A stretch of DNA of 64,000 nucleotides from JAYFRL01 sp034925905 (GCA_034925905.1 JAYFRL010000003.1:1-64000); one strand, 5' to 3'; shown: positions 27,442 to 36,631, counted from the first letter of the stretch. A program made the numbers and translations. Notes: a model not told the origin generated them from the sequence alone.

Positions 27442-28380
27442 TTGAGTTTAAACGTGTGTATACTTTCAGGCGGAAGCTCGTATGAAAGAGAAGTGTCTTT
27501 TATGACTTCTTCTAAGATAAAAGAAAATCTTGATAAAACAAAATATAATATATATGAAATAGAAGTGCCGATAAATCCTTCCGGAGATTGGATAAAAGAA
27601 CTTATAGACTCAAAGCCGGATATAACCATAATAGCGCTTCATGGAGGCATAGGTGAAAACGGAAGCGTTCAAGGTCTTTTAAATTGCCTTGGGTTTTCTT
27701 ATCTGGGGAGTGATGTTTTGGGCAGTGCGATAGGAATGGATAAGCATTTTGCAAAAATGGTTATGCGCAGTAATTTTATTCCTGTTTGCGATGATGTGTT
27801 TATAAAGAAAAAGGATATCAATACTAATTATGCAGAAAGCGTAAATCTTATGGGTTATCCTGTTGTTGTTAAGCCAAACTGCGGTGGTTCAGGAGTTGGA
27901 ATATCATTTGTGAATGATGAATCTAAGCTTTATGAAGCCGTTAAAAAAGTTGCGGATTTAAACGACGATATTCTTATAGAAAAGCTCATCCCTGGAAACG
28001 AGGTTACATGCGGAGTGGTTGAAAAAGACGGGGCGCTTGATGTTATGAGTGTTCTGGATATAGGCATAACCTCGGGTGTATATGATTACAGCGCAAGATA
28101 TTATGATGTTGACAGGACAAAAATAGAATTTTCAACTCTTCCGGAATATCAAAAAGAAATGATAAGGGAGATAGCTAAAAAAACATTTCTAAGCCTTGAA
28201 TGCAGCGGTTATGCCAGAATTGATATGATAGTTTCCGAAGAGCAGGTTTATGTGCTTGAGATAAATACACTTCCGGGGATGACGTCAAAAAGCCTTATAC
28301 CAAAATCTCTTGAAGGCAGGGGCTTAAATTTCGGCGTTTTTTTAGATGATCTTATAAACGAAAAACTTAAAGCCATATAA
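27442..28380 (+). CDS. ddl: D-alanine-D-alanine ligase
   Basis: Ddl joins two D-alanines with ATP to feed the peptidoglycan stem peptide. The 312-residue ATP-grasp protein has the N-terminal LSGGSSYEREVS motif and IIALHGGIGENGSVQGLL. The grasp loop is PVVVKPNCGGSGVGIS, and the metal/active-site segment is YARIDMIV...YVLEINTLPGMTSKSLIP. The start is TTG, 3-5 nt after a run of eight G. The short length resembles the DdlB type. It closes this operon and is followed by a terminator. Confidence 0.95.
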   Translation: MSLNVCILSGGSSYEREVSFMTSSKIKENLDKTKYNIYEIEVPINPSGDWIKELIDSKPDITIIALHGGIGENGSVQGLLNCLGFSYLGSDVLGSAIGMDKHFAKMVMRSNFIPVCDDVFIKKKDINTNYAESVNLMGYPVVVKPNCGGSGVGISFVNDESKLYEAVKKVADLNDDILIEKLIPGNEVTCGVVEKDGALDVMSVLDIGITSGVYDYSARYYDVDRTKIEFSTLPEYQKEMIREIAKKTFLSLECSGYARIDMIVSEEQVYVLEINTLPGMTSKSLIPKSLEGRGLNFGVFLDDLINEKLKAI

Positions 28381-28381
28381 T

Positions 28382-28410
28382 AAAAGCCTCCGTATATAAG
28401 GAGGCTTTTA
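28382..28410. terminator. Bidirectional terminator between ddl and spoVB
   Basis: AAAAGCCTCC pairs with GGAGGCTTTT over an 8-nt loop between two convergent genes. Confidence 0.8.
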
Positions 28411-28432
28411 TGCTTATTCTAAGTTTGCTTTG

Positions 28433-29953
28433 TTAATGCTTTAAAATAAGCTTTATATCCGACATGCTAATTGCTCCTGTTATTATGAGAAAAATAAGGT
28501 ATAAAAGATAGGTTAAGCCGGCAACTAATATATACATGGGTCTGGAGGTCGCAAAATCAAGTATAAAAAACTTTGAAAGGGTTCCTGCCGTAAATATACA
28601 TATAAAGGGTTTTATAATGAAATTTACAAAGTTAATATGGCCGCCTGTTTCCTTTAAAACTATATGTATGCTGTGTGTCACAGTTATGAAAAGGCTTATT
28701 CCGAGGCTTAATACAAAAACATCAATGCCATATTTGGGCATTAAGAAATATATGAAAAATATGTTTATAATTGATGACACAACATTGTTTATAAACAAAT
28801 ATTTATGTTTGCCAAGCCCGTTTAAAAGCCCAGAAAGGGTTATTTGAAGATATACAAACGGATATACGATAGAAAGCTTAAATATTATGTCCCCAAGCTC
28901 TCCTTTGTTATACACCGCCAGAGCCATTTCCCTCGGGAAAAAGAAAAATATACCCGATATACCCAGCCCTGCGGCAAATGTAAATAATATAGATTTTGAA
29001 GAAGTAAGGGATATCATATGTTTGTTTTTTATTGCCGAGGCTTCAGATATTGCCGGTACGAGAGATATGGAAAACGCGATTAAAAGTGCCGATGGAAGCT
29101 GTAAGAGAGGCATGGCCATACCCGTTAAGCTTCCATAGGCTGCTATTGCCTGGGCAGAGCTTAAACCGTACAAAACAAGCCTTTGAGGTATAAGTATATT
29201 TTCTGCTGTTGCAAGCAAAGAACCAATAACACGGCTGAAGGTGAGAGGAAGGGCTATTGAAAGAATGGTTGAGGTTGTTTTTCTTCTTGTCATTGAAAAA
29301 CTTGATTTTTTCAAATTTCTTTCTTTTAAGCAAAGATATGAAATAAAAACAAACCCGAAAGAAAGAAATTCACCTAAAGCAATACCTATAACGGCAGCAG
29401 CACAGGCATATTCCAAGCCCTTGTCCATGAGAAGAGGAGTTATTGAAAGTACGGCACCTATTCTAATAAGCTGCTCAAAAACCTGTGATATGGAAGGAAC
29501 AACGGAATTTTGAAGCCCCAAAAAATATCCGCGTATACATGAGCCTACCGACATAAAAGGCAGACAGAGTGAGAGTATACGAAGGGAAAGAGCGGTTCTT
29601 TCATCTTTTATTATTTTTAGGGCTATAAAATCAGATTTTGTAAATATTACAAAGCTTAAGGCAATACTTATAAAAACGCATATGACTATCGATATTTCAA
29701 CAATGTTTTTTATATTTCCATGCTTTTTCTTTGCGTTTTCGGAGGCGGTAAGCTTTGAAATGGTTGTTGTAAACCCGGAAGAGGTTATTGTCCATGCCAA
29801 AAGGTATACCGGCATTATAAGCTGATAAAGTCCCATGCCTTCCGTGCCTATGGTTTCCGATATATAAATCCGGTAGAAAAAGCCTATGAATCTGGTTATT
29901 ATGTTTGCCAGAGTAAGAATCAAAGCCCCTGCCAATATACTTTTTTTTGCCAT
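28433..29953 (-). CDS. spoVB: Stage V sporulation protein B-like polysaccharide flippase
   Basis: The 506-residue integral membrane protein of the MVF/oligosaccharide-flippase superfamily shows about 14 hydrophobic segments. It has the N-terminal signature FIGFFYRIYISETIGTEGMGLYQLIMP of SpoVB/YtgP proteins. In Bacillus SpoVB is needed for spore cortex synthesis and is thought to move a lipid-linked precursor across the membrane. Clostridia often have several paralogues, so the exact role is less sure than the family. The ATG at 29953 follows a GGCGGT site. It converges with ddl and diverges from uvrC. Confidence 0.85.
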   Translation of the reverse strand: MAKKSILAGALILTLANIITRFIGFFYRIYISETIGTEGMGLYQLIMPVYLLAWTITSSGFTTTISKLTASENAKKKHGNIKNIVEISIVICVFISIALSFVIFTKSDFIALKIIKDERTALSLRILSLCLPFMSVGSCIRGYFLGLQNSVVPSISQVFEQLIRIGAVLSITPLLMDKGLEYACAAAVIGIALGEFLSFGFVFISYLCLKERNLKKSSFSMTRRKTTSTILSIALPLTFSRVIGSLLATAENILIPQRLVLYGLSSAQAIAAYGSLTGMAMPLLQLPSALLIAFSISLVPAISEASAIKNKHMISLTSSKSILFTFAAGLGISGIFFFFPREMALAVYNKGELGDIIFKLSIVYPFVYLQITLSGLLNGLGKHKYLFINNVVSSIINIFFIYFLMPKYGIDVFVLSLGISLFITVTHSIHIVLKETGGHINFVNFIIKPFICIFTAGTLSKFFILDFATSRPMYILVAGLTYLLYLIFLIITGAISMSDIKLILKH

Positions 29954-30063
29954 AATATACCGCCTTAACTGGTTTAATATAAATCTATGAGCTAAAAAAA
30001 CCTGTTATTCCGTAACCTGTGTTTTGTCAGTATATTTTTATAAATTGTTTTAAATAAGCTTTA

Positions 30064-30082
30064 AAGTTGGTATAATCAACTT
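30064..30082 (+). promoter_or_regulatory. TATAAT flanked by an inverted repeat, upstream of uvrC
   Basis: A perfect 6-bp dyad, AAGTTG and CAACTT, encloses GTATAAT, so a -10 element (30071-30076) lies in the loop of a possible operator. The -35 region is weak (TTGTTT at 30046). It is not a LexA box I can recognise. Confidence 0.35.
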
Positions 30083-30108
30083 AAATAGTAAAAGACGGGA
30101 GGTGCGCC

Positions 30109-31965
30109 ATGTTTGATTTTGATGAAGAACTTAAATCGTTGCCCTCTAAGCCGGGCGTTTATATAATGAAAAACTCGGCAGGTGAAATTATATATATCGG
30201 AAAGGCAAAAAACCTTAAGAACCGTGTCAGGCAATATTTTCAAAATTCTGCAAACCATTCTGCAAAAGTTAAAAGTATGGTTTTAAGTATAAGTGAGTTT
30301 GAATATATAATCACGGATTCGGAAATGGAAGCACTCATTCTGGAATGCAGCCTCATAAAAAAATATAGCCCGAAATATAACATAATGCTTAAAGACGACA
30401 AGAGCTATCCATATATAAAAATAACATTAACCGAGGAATTTCCAAGGATTTTTTTAACGCGCAATTATGTTAGGGATAAATCAAAATATTACGGACCCAT
30501 GACCGATGTTTCCGCAGCCAAGGAAACTTTAAATATCATACATAAACTGTGGCAGGTAAGGAAATGCGGGGAAAATATAAGCCAATGGGATAAAAAGGAA
30601 AGGCCCTGCCTTAATTATCACATAGGTCTTTGCAGTGCCCCGTGTGCGAAACTTATAAACAGGGAAGACTATATGGCAACAATAAACGAAGCTATAGATT
30701 TTTTAGACGGCAAGCACGAGGATATAGTTGTTAAAATGCAGAAAGATATGAAAGCGGCAGCCGAAAAAATGGATTTTGAACGCGCCGCCGCACTCAGAGA
30801 TAAAATAACGTCGCTTGAAAGAATATCAAAGCGTCAGAAGCTTTTTAATGAGGCTTTGGGTGATATGGATATAATAGTTGCTGCGAGAGAAAATGAGATA
30901 GCCTTAATTCAGGTGTTTTTTATAAGAGGCGGGAAAATGACGGGTCGGGAAAACTTCGTTTTGGATGCTCATGAGAGCCTTGAAAAAAGTGAAGTTGTTT
31001 CCGGGTTCATAAAACAGTTTTATAGCGGAACGGCATTCATACCAAAAGAAATTGTTATTGAAGAAGAATTTACTCCTGAGGAGCTGGATGAAACAGAAAG
31101 TCTTTTAAACGGGCTTAAAGGCTCTAAGGTTGTTTTTACTGTCCCCAAGGTTGGAGACAAGAGAAAGCTTGTTGAGCTTGCGCTTAAAAATGCGGAAATA
31201 ATGTTTTCAAGCTTTGGCGAAAAGCTTAAAATTGAAGAAGAGAGGACAAAAAAAGCCATCTCCGAGATAGCTTCAGCGCTTGGAATAGAAAAAGAAATGC
31301 AAAGAATAGAGGCATATGATATATCAAATATACAGGGAGTTGAATCTGTTGGCTCAATGATTGTTTTTGAAGGCGGCATGCCAAAAAAGAGCGATTACAG
31401 GAAGTTTAAAATAAAAACCGTTGACGGAGCAAACGACTATGCTTCTATGGAAGAAGTTTTAACCCGTCGTTTTAACAGATATCTGATTGAGCAGAAAGAA
31501 AATAAGGATGGGTTGAAATTCAATAAACTTCCGGATTTAATATTCATGGATGGCGGAGAAATACAGGTTAATGCCGCTCTTGGCGTGCTTTTTGATTTTG
31601 GCCTTGAAATTCCCGTTTGCGGAATGCTTAAAGATGAGAGGCACAGAACAAAATCCCTTTATTACAAAGGCAAGGAAATATATATGCCTAAAAATTCAAG
31701 CGGATTCCATATGGTTACAAGAATACAGGACGAAGTCCATAGGTTTGCCATAGGATATCACAGGAAGCTAAGGCAGAAAACCGCTCTCCATTCCATACTG
31801 GATGAAATTTCGGGAATAGGCGACGTTAGACGCACGGAGCTTATAAAGGCGTTTAAAACAGTTGATGCCATAAAATCAGCCGGTATAGAAGAGCTTAAAA
31901 AGGTTAGCGGAATGAATGAAGCGTCCGCAAAGAAAGTATATGATTTTTTCAGGGAAAATGATTAA
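30109..31965 (+). CDS. uvrC: Excinuclease ABC subunit C
   Basis: UvrC makes the dual incisions of nucleotide excision repair. The 618-residue protein has an N-terminal GIY-YIG nuclease (KPGVYIMKNSAGEIIYIGKA, residues about 13-35) and the UVR motif near residues 200-235 (MDFERAAALRDKI). The RNase H-like 5'-incision domain shows EAYDISNIQGVESVGSMIVF and LIFMDGGEIQVNAA. C-terminal helix-hairpin-helix repeats (ISGIGDVRRTELIKAF) complete it. Length is normal. GGGAGGTG precedes the ATG. Confidence 0.97.
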   Translation: MFDFDEELKSLPSKPGVYIMKNSAGEIIYIGKAKNLKNRVRQYFQNSANHSAKVKSMVLSISEFEYIITDSEMEALILECSLIKKYSPKYNIMLKDDKSYPYIKITLTEEFPRIFLTRNYVRDKSKYYGPMTDVSAAKETLNIIHKLWQVRKCGENISQWDKKERPCLNYHIGLCSAPCAKLINREDYMATINEAIDFLDGKHEDIVVKMQKDMKAAAEKMDFERAAALRDKITSLERISKRQKLFNEALGDMDIIVAARENEIALIQVFFIRGGKMTGRENFVLDAHESLEKSEVVSGFIKQFYSGTAFIPKEIVIEEEFTPEELDETESLLNGLKGSKVVFTVPKVGDKRKLVELALKNAEIMFSSFGEKLKIEEERTKKAISEIASALGIEKEMQRIEAYDISNIQGVESVGSMIVFEGGMPKKSDYRKFKIKTVDGANDYASMEEVLTRRFNRYLIEQKENKDGLKFNKLPDLIFMDGGEIQVNAALGVLFDFGLEIPVCGMLKDERHRTKSLYYKGKEIYMPKNSSGFHMVTRIQDEVHRFAIGYHRKLRQKTALHSILDEISGIGDVRRTELIKAFKTVDAIKSAGIEELKKVSGMNEASAKKVYDFFREND

Positions 31966-32059
31966 ACAGGCGTATTTTGTTGCTAAAATTCTTTTTTTAA
32001 TGTATTATAGGCATTGATGGATAAAGTAAAATAATATATTTTTTAAAAGGAAGACCCAT

Positions 32060-32980
32060 ATGTATAGCGTATCAATGGAAAAATTTGTTAGGGAGTTTGA
32101 GCTTACAGAAGTTTTGCCCGATGTAAAAATTGAAGATAAAAAGCTTATACGAAGCGAAATAAATCGCCCGGCTTTGCAAATAACGGGCTTTTTTGAGCAT
32201 TTTGACAGCGACAGAATACAAATCATAGGTAAGGTTGAATATTCCTATCTCCTTAAAATGGATCCAAAGCTTAGAGACAGCGCTTTTGAACGTATATGCA
32301 GCTTACATATACCATGTATTGTTCTTTGTAACCATGCCCAGCCTGTGCCTGAAATGATAAAGCATGCAAGGGAATATTCCATACCGATATTTTCAACCCC
32401 GAACAGGACATCTTATTTTATGTCGGAAGCAATAAGATGGCTTAATTCCGAGCTTGCCGAAAGGATAACGATACACGGGGTTTTGGTTGATGTTTATGGC
32501 GTAGGCATACTTATAATAGGCGAGAGCGGAGTCGGTAAAAGCGAAACGGCGCTTGAGCTTATAAAAAGAGGGCACAGGCTTGTTGCCGATGATGCCGTTG
32601 AAATTAAAAAAATATCTCATAATAAACTTACAGGTTCATGTCCCGAGATTATAAGGTATTTTATAGAGCTTAGAGGTATAGGCATAGTTAATGTTAAGGA
32701 GCTTTTTGGAGTAGGCTCCATAAAGGAAACTCAAACTATAGACCTTGTTATAAAACTTGAAATGTGGAACGGTGATGCCGAGCATGACAGACTCGGTTTA
32801 AATGATGAATATATGGAAATAATGGGTAATAAAATAGTATGTAACTCGATACCTATAAGACCGGGCAGGAACCTTGCCGTTATATGCGAGGCTGCCGCCA
32901 TAAACCATAGGCAAAAGATGATAGGGTATAACGCTGCTTACATGCTGGATAAAAGATTAAGAGGAGACAATGAAATTTGA
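32060..32980 (+). CDS. hprK: HPr kinase/phosphorylase
   Basis: HprK phosphorylates and dephosphorylates the regulatory serine of HPr and Crh, coupling glycolytic state to carbon catabolite control. The 306-residue protein has an N-terminal domain with the LYS-like KHAREYSIPIFSTPNRTS stretch. The P-loop is GESGVGKSETAL near residue 155, followed by the family signature MWNGDAEHDRLGL and GRNLAVICEAAAINHR at the end. AAAAGGAAGACC lies before the ATG. It starts the hprK-murB-rapZ-whiA-crh block, whose last gene encodes a likely substrate. Confidence 0.96.
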   Translation: MYSVSMEKFVREFELTEVLPDVKIEDKKLIRSEINRPALQITGFFEHFDSDRIQIIGKVEYSYLLKMDPKLRDSAFERICSLHIPCIVLCNHAQPVPEMIKHAREYSIPIFSTPNRTSYFMSEAIRWLNSELAERITIHGVLVDVYGVGILIIGESGVGKSETALELIKRGHRLVADDAVEIKKISHNKLTGSCPEIIRYFIELRGIGIVNVKELFGVGSIKETQTIDLVIKLEMWNGDAEHDRLGLNDEYMEIMGNKIVCNSIPIRPGRNLAVICEAAAINHRQKMIGYNAAYMLDKRLRGDNEI

Positions 32981-33022
32981 ATGACCTTCTGAAATTTTCA
33001 ATATATTATGGAGTTGACTTTT

Positions 33023-33928
33023 ATGTATGATAAAGGAATGCTTGTTTCGGCTTTTGGAGATGCAGTGAGTTTTGACGAGCCTTTGAAAGATCATACTTCT
33101 TTTAAAACAGGCGGCAAAGCGGATATATTTATAAAACCAAGGTGCGAAGAAGAGATAATCTCGGCATATAGGTTTTTGAATGAAAACAATATACCATATT
33201 TTGTTATGGGTAACGGAACAAACCTTTTGTTTAGCGACAAGGGCTTAAGAGGCGCTGTTTTGCACATACAAAGAGGCATAGACAGCATTGTCATAAAAGA
33301 TGATACGGTTTTGGCGGCTTCGGGGGCTCTTTTGTCTGCGCTTTCGGTTATGGTTGCGGACGCTTCTCTTTCAGGCTTTGAATTTGCCTCGGGTATTCCA
33401 GGAACATTGGGTGGGGCTGTATATATGAACGCCGGAGCTTATGATGGAGAGATAAAAGATTGCTTTGTTTCGGCAAGAGTGCTTGATGAAAGTGGGGATG
33501 TCATAACCCTTAGCAAAGATGATATGTGTTTTGACTACAGAAAAAGCATTTTAAGCGAAAGAAATTATATTGTTCTAAGCGTGAGGTTAAAGCTTAAACC
33601 TGGAAACAAAGAAGAAATAAAAGAAAAAATAATTGATTTTGGAAATAGACGCAGAGAAAGGCAACCCTTAAATTTTCCAAGCGCAGGCAGCACTTTTAAA
33701 AGACCGGAAGGGTATTTTGCGGGTAAGCTAATTGAAGACGCCGGGCTTAAGGGAAAGGCTATAGGCGGAGCGGCCGTCAGTGAAAAACATGCTGGATTTA
33801 TCGTTAATACAGGAGAAGCAACGAGCGAAGACATATTAAAGCTTATAAAATATTGTCAGGATGTGGTTTTTGAAAAATTTGGGGTACATCTTGTTCCTGA
33901 AGTTAAGGTTATAGACGAGTATTTATGA
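33023..33928 (+). CDS. murB: UDP-N-acetylenolpyruvoylglucosamine reductase
   Basis: MurB reduces UDP-GlcNAc-enolpyruvate with NADPH and FAD to UDP-MurNAc, the second step of peptidoglycan precursor synthesis. FAD-binding motifs FKTGGKADIF, VMGNGTNLLFSDKG and the GIPGTLGGAVYMNAGAYDG loop are present. The catalytic Ser lies in FPSAGSTFKRPEG, and the C-terminal Glu in LVPEVKVI. I chose ATG 33023 (301 residues), 9 nt after GGAG, over ATG 33008, which has no ribosome-binding site. It overlaps the next reading frame only at its stop. Confidence 0.95.
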   Translation: MYDKGMLVSAFGDAVSFDEPLKDHTSFKTGGKADIFIKPRCEEEIISAYRFLNENNIPYFVMGNGTNLLFSDKGLRGAVLHIQRGIDSIVIKDDTVLAASGALLSALSVMVADASLSGFEFASGIPGTLGGAVYMNAGAYDGEIKDCFVSARVLDESGDVITLSKDDMCFDYRKSILSERNYIVLSVRLKLKPGNKEEIKEKIIDFGNRRRERQPLNFPSAGSTFKRPEGYFAGKLIEDAGLKGKAIGGAAVSEKHAGFIVNTGEATSEDILKLIKYCQDVVFEKFGVHLVPEVKVIDEYL

Positions 33929-33945
33929 AATATCGGGGTGAGCTT

Positions 33946-34818
33946 ATGAGGTTTGTAATTGTAACCGGCATGTCCGGTGCAGGAAAATCAACTGTGCTTA
34001 AACATTTGGAGGATATAAATTTTTTCTGCGTGGATAATATTCCGCCAGCGCTTATATCAAAATTTGCCGAGCTTTGCTTTGAAAAGGAAAACGAGATAGA
34101 TAAAGTTGCGCTTGGTATAGACATAAGAGGCGGGAAACTTTTTAACGACCTTTTTAAGTGCCTTGATGAGCTTAAGGAAAAAGGATACGATTATGAAATA
34201 CTTTTTTTAGACGCGGAAGATAAAGCGCTGATAAAGCGTTTCAAGGAAAGCAGAAGAAGCCATCCGCTTTCAAAAAACGGCTCGATAGAAGTAGGGCTGA
34301 AAAATGAAAGGCAGGCCTTAAACGACGTTAAAGAAAGATCCAAATTTATTATAGATACTACAAATATGCTCTCAAGGGACCTTAAGGAGCAGATAAACAA
34401 TATTTTTATTGAGGACAAAAATTTTGAAAGCCTTATAATTACGGTATGCTCTTTTGGTTATAAATATGGGATACCTCCCGAGAGCGATCTTGTTTTTGAT
34501 GTCCGCTTCTTGCCTAATCCGTATTACATTCCAGAGCTTAAAGAAAAGACGGGTAACGACAAAACTGTTTCAAGCTATGTAAAAAGTTTTCCGGAATATT
34601 CTGTTTTTCTGGACAAGCTTTCAGACATGATGGAATTTCTAATACCCCTTTACATAAAAGAGGGTAAAAACCAGCTTGTTGTCAGCATAGGCTGCACAGG
34701 CGGAAAGCATAGAAGCGTTACTGTTGCAAATTACCTTTACAAGAAGCTTCTTGAAAAGAACCATAGCGTTGTTTTAAAACATATAAACATTGATAGGGAT
34801 ACTAAGGGCAAAAAATAA
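33946..34818 (+). CDS. rapZ: RNase adapter RapZ / nucleotide-binding protein YvcJ
   Basis: The 290-residue P-loop protein starts RFVIVTGMSGAGKSTVLKHLED and has the family's CVDNIPPALI segment. The LDAEDKALIKRFKESRRSHPL motif and the C-terminal VSIGCTGGKHRSV region also match. In E. coli RapZ controls GlmZ and thereby GlmS; in Bacillus YvcJ binds nucleotides and affects competence. ATG 33946 follows GGGGTGAG and is preferred to ATG 33925, which overlaps the murB stop without a site. In Bacillus the next gene is yvcK (glmR); it is absent here. Confidence 0.93.
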   Translation: MRFVIVTGMSGAGKSTVLKHLEDINFFCVDNIPPALISKFAELCFEKENEIDKVALGIDIRGGKLFNDLFKCLDELKEKGYDYEILFLDAEDKALIKRFKESRRSHPLSKNGSIEVGLKNERQALNDVKERSKFIIDTTNMLSRDLKEQINNIFIEDKNFESLIITVCSFGYKYGIPPESDLVFDVRFLPNPYYIPELKEKTGNDKTVSSYVKSFPEYSVFLDKLSDMMEFLIPLYIKEGKNQLVVSIGCTGGKHRSVTVANYLYKKLLEKNHSVVLKHINIDRDTKGKK

Positions 34819-34840
34819 TCTCGGCTTGGGGGTGTAAAGT

Positions 34841-35788
34841 TTGTCATTTTCAGCTAATGTAAAAAGCGAATTGTCTCACCATTTTGGAAATGCGCGACAT
34901 TGTAACCTAGCTGAAATAGCCGCTATTATAAATATGTGTGGTGTTATAATGTTTTCAGACGGCAAATTTTGTGTAAAAATACAGACCGAGAATGTTACCG
35001 TTGCTAGAAAATGCTTTACATTAATCAAAAAAACTTTTAATATAGATAGTGAAATATTGGTTCGCAGAAACAGCCAGCTTAAGAAAAATAGGATATATAT
35101 GATTTTTATAAAAGGTAAGGAAAACGCAACAAGAGTGCTTACAGCAACAGGTATTATGCGCTCTGAAGGGAATACCCCGTTTATAAAAACAGGGATATAT
35201 CCTTTAATTGTAAACAGTATATGCTGCCGCAGGGCATACATAAGAGGAGCGTATCTTGCAGGAGGCTCCATAAGCGACCCTGAAAAAGCGTACCATCTTG
35301 AATTTGTAAACTCAAGCTATGAGCATGCCGAAGAGCTTAAGGAGCTTATAAATTCGTTTAGTCTGGGTTCTAAAATAACAAAAAGAAAAGGTCAATATAT
35401 AGTATATATTAAAGAAGGCGAACAGATAGTAAAGCTGCTTAGCATAATGGAAGCGTATGTTGCCCTTATGAATCTTGAAAACATAAGGATATTGAAAGAT
35501 ATGCGAAACAACGTAAACAGAATGGTAAACTGCGAAACTGCAAATTTAAGCAAAACTGTAACCGCTTCTGTTAAACAAATTGAGGACATAAATTATATAA
35601 AAGAAACAATGGGTCTTGATAAGTTGCCGGAGCAATTAAAAAGCATGGCGCTTTTAAGGCTGGAATTCCCGGATGCAAGCCTAAAGGAGCTTGGGAGTAT
35701 GCTAAGCAATGAGGTTGGCAAATCGGGGGTGAACCATAGACTACGTAAAATCGGCGAAATTGCAGACGCATTAAGAGAAAGGGTGTGA
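34841..35788 (+). CDS. whiA: Sporulation/cell-division regulator WhiA
   Basis: WhiA joins a LAGLIDADG homing-endonuclease-like N-terminal domain to a C-terminal helix-turn-helix. It regulates sporulation genes in Streptomyces and affects division in Bacillus. The 315-residue protein begins SFSANVKSELSHH, has CCRRAYIRGAYLAGGSISDPEKAYHLEF near residue 130, and ends in the HTH-containing RLEFPDASLKELGSML...VNHRLRKI. The start is TTG after GGGGGTG. crh follows after 4 nt, so they are probably translated from one message. Confidence 0.95.
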   Translation: MSFSANVKSELSHHFGNARHCNLAEIAAIINMCGVIMFSDGKFCVKIQTENVTVARKCFTLIKKTFNIDSEILVRRNSQLKKNRIYMIFIKGKENATRVLTATGIMRSEGNTPFIKTGIYPLIVNSICCRRAYIRGAYLAGGSISDPEKAYHLEFVNSSYEHAEELKELINSFSLGSKITKRKGQYIVYIKEGEQIVKLLSIMEAYVALMNLENIRILKDMRNNVNRMVNCETANLSKTVTASVKQIEDINYIKETMGLDKLPEQLKSMALLRLEFPDASLKELGSMLSNEVGKSGVNHRLRKIGEIADALRERV

Positions 35789-35792
35789 AGGT

Positions 35793-36035
35793 ATGATAGA
35801 AAGAGCTGTTACAATAAGCCATATGCTGGACGCAAGACAAGCGGCTTTTTTTGTCCAGACGGCTGGAAAGTTTGAAAGCAAAATCGAGGTTTCCGTAAAT
35901 GAAAAGAAAATAAATGCAAAAAGCATAATGGGTACTATTTCTCTGGGAATGTCCGAAGGGCAAGTCGCTCATATTTTTGCAGAGGGCAAAGATGAAGCCG
36001 ATGCAGTTAAAGAGCTTTCAAAAATTTTAGAATAA
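35793..36035 (+). CDS. crh: Crh-like HPr paralogue with Asp replacing the active-site His
   Basis: The 80-residue protein has the HPr fold pattern. The phospho-acceptor loop, L-H-A-R-P-A in HPr, reads LDARQA here, so the PEP-phosphorylated His15 is Asp13. The HprK target serine is kept in NAKSIMGTISLGM (Ser44). Bacillus Crh likewise keeps Ser46 but has Gln at position 15; it lacks sugar transport and only acts as a CcpA corepressor. The position after whiA is that of Bacillus crh, and hprK lies in the same gene block. I infer a regulatory-only protein; Asp instead of Gln is notable. Confidence 0.85.
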   Translation: MIERAVTISHMLDARQAAFFVQTAGKFESKIEVSVNEKKINAKSIMGTISLGMSEGQVAHIFAEGKDEADAVKELSKILE

Positions 36036-36041
36036 TTATAA

Positions 36042-36103
36042 AAAAACATATATAAGCAAGCATCCCCCGTTTAAGCGGGGGATGCTTGCTTATATATGTT
36101 TTT
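36042..36103. terminator. Very long perfect hairpin terminator after crh
   Basis: A perfect 28-bp stem (36042-36069 with 36076-36103) with a 6-nt loop ends in TTTTT. It closes the hprK-crh block. The remaining bases to 36349 are AT-rich with no recognisable gene. Confidence 0.8.
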
Positions 36104-36349
36104 ACTGCCAATTATAGCAGTTTAAATTCAATTTTTTATGGACAAATACTATCTATTCCGAATAATATAAAGAAAGAGGTTTATAGTATCATTTTTTGTA
36201 TGCTTGATATTATAATAATGTATGGTATGGTTAATATAAAAAGTATATTTTTATAAACATGGAAAATAATTGATTTTTTAATCAGACAATAAAAGATATA
36301 GTAAATTTTTATAGCTGTATTTGTTCAAAACAGCCGGGAGGAACTTAAG

Positions 36350-36631
36350 ATGATAATAGGAACCTGCATAATAGATCTAAGCATACCATGGTCGGAATCC
36401 CTTAAAGACAAAAGAATGGTTGTAAAAAGCCTTCTGTCTAAAATAACAAATAAATTTAATATTTCTGCTGCGGAGGTAGACAATCAGGATATTTTAAAAA
36501 CCGCTACAATAGGAATTGCCTGTGTAAGCAATGAAAAGGCGCATGCGAACAGTGTTATTGATAATGTCATAGATTTTATTGAGCTTAATACGGAAGCAGT
36601 CCTTCAGGGTATAACCGTTGAAATAATTTAA
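36350..36631 (+). CDS. DUF503 family protein, YlxP-like
   Basis: This 93-residue protein begins with an IIGTCIIDLSIPWSESLKDKRMVVKSLLSKI pattern, the DUF503 signature. The domain has a ferredoxin-like fold. Bacillus ylxP lies between infB and rbfA and has been linked to ribosome maturation; here the gene stands alone, away from those genes. GGGAGGAAC precedes the ATG. Function is not established. Confidence 0.85.
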   Translation: MIIGTCIIDLSIPWSESLKDKRMVVKSLLSKITNKFNISAAEVDNQDILKTATIGIACVSNEKAHANSVIDNVIDFIELNTEAVLQGITVEII

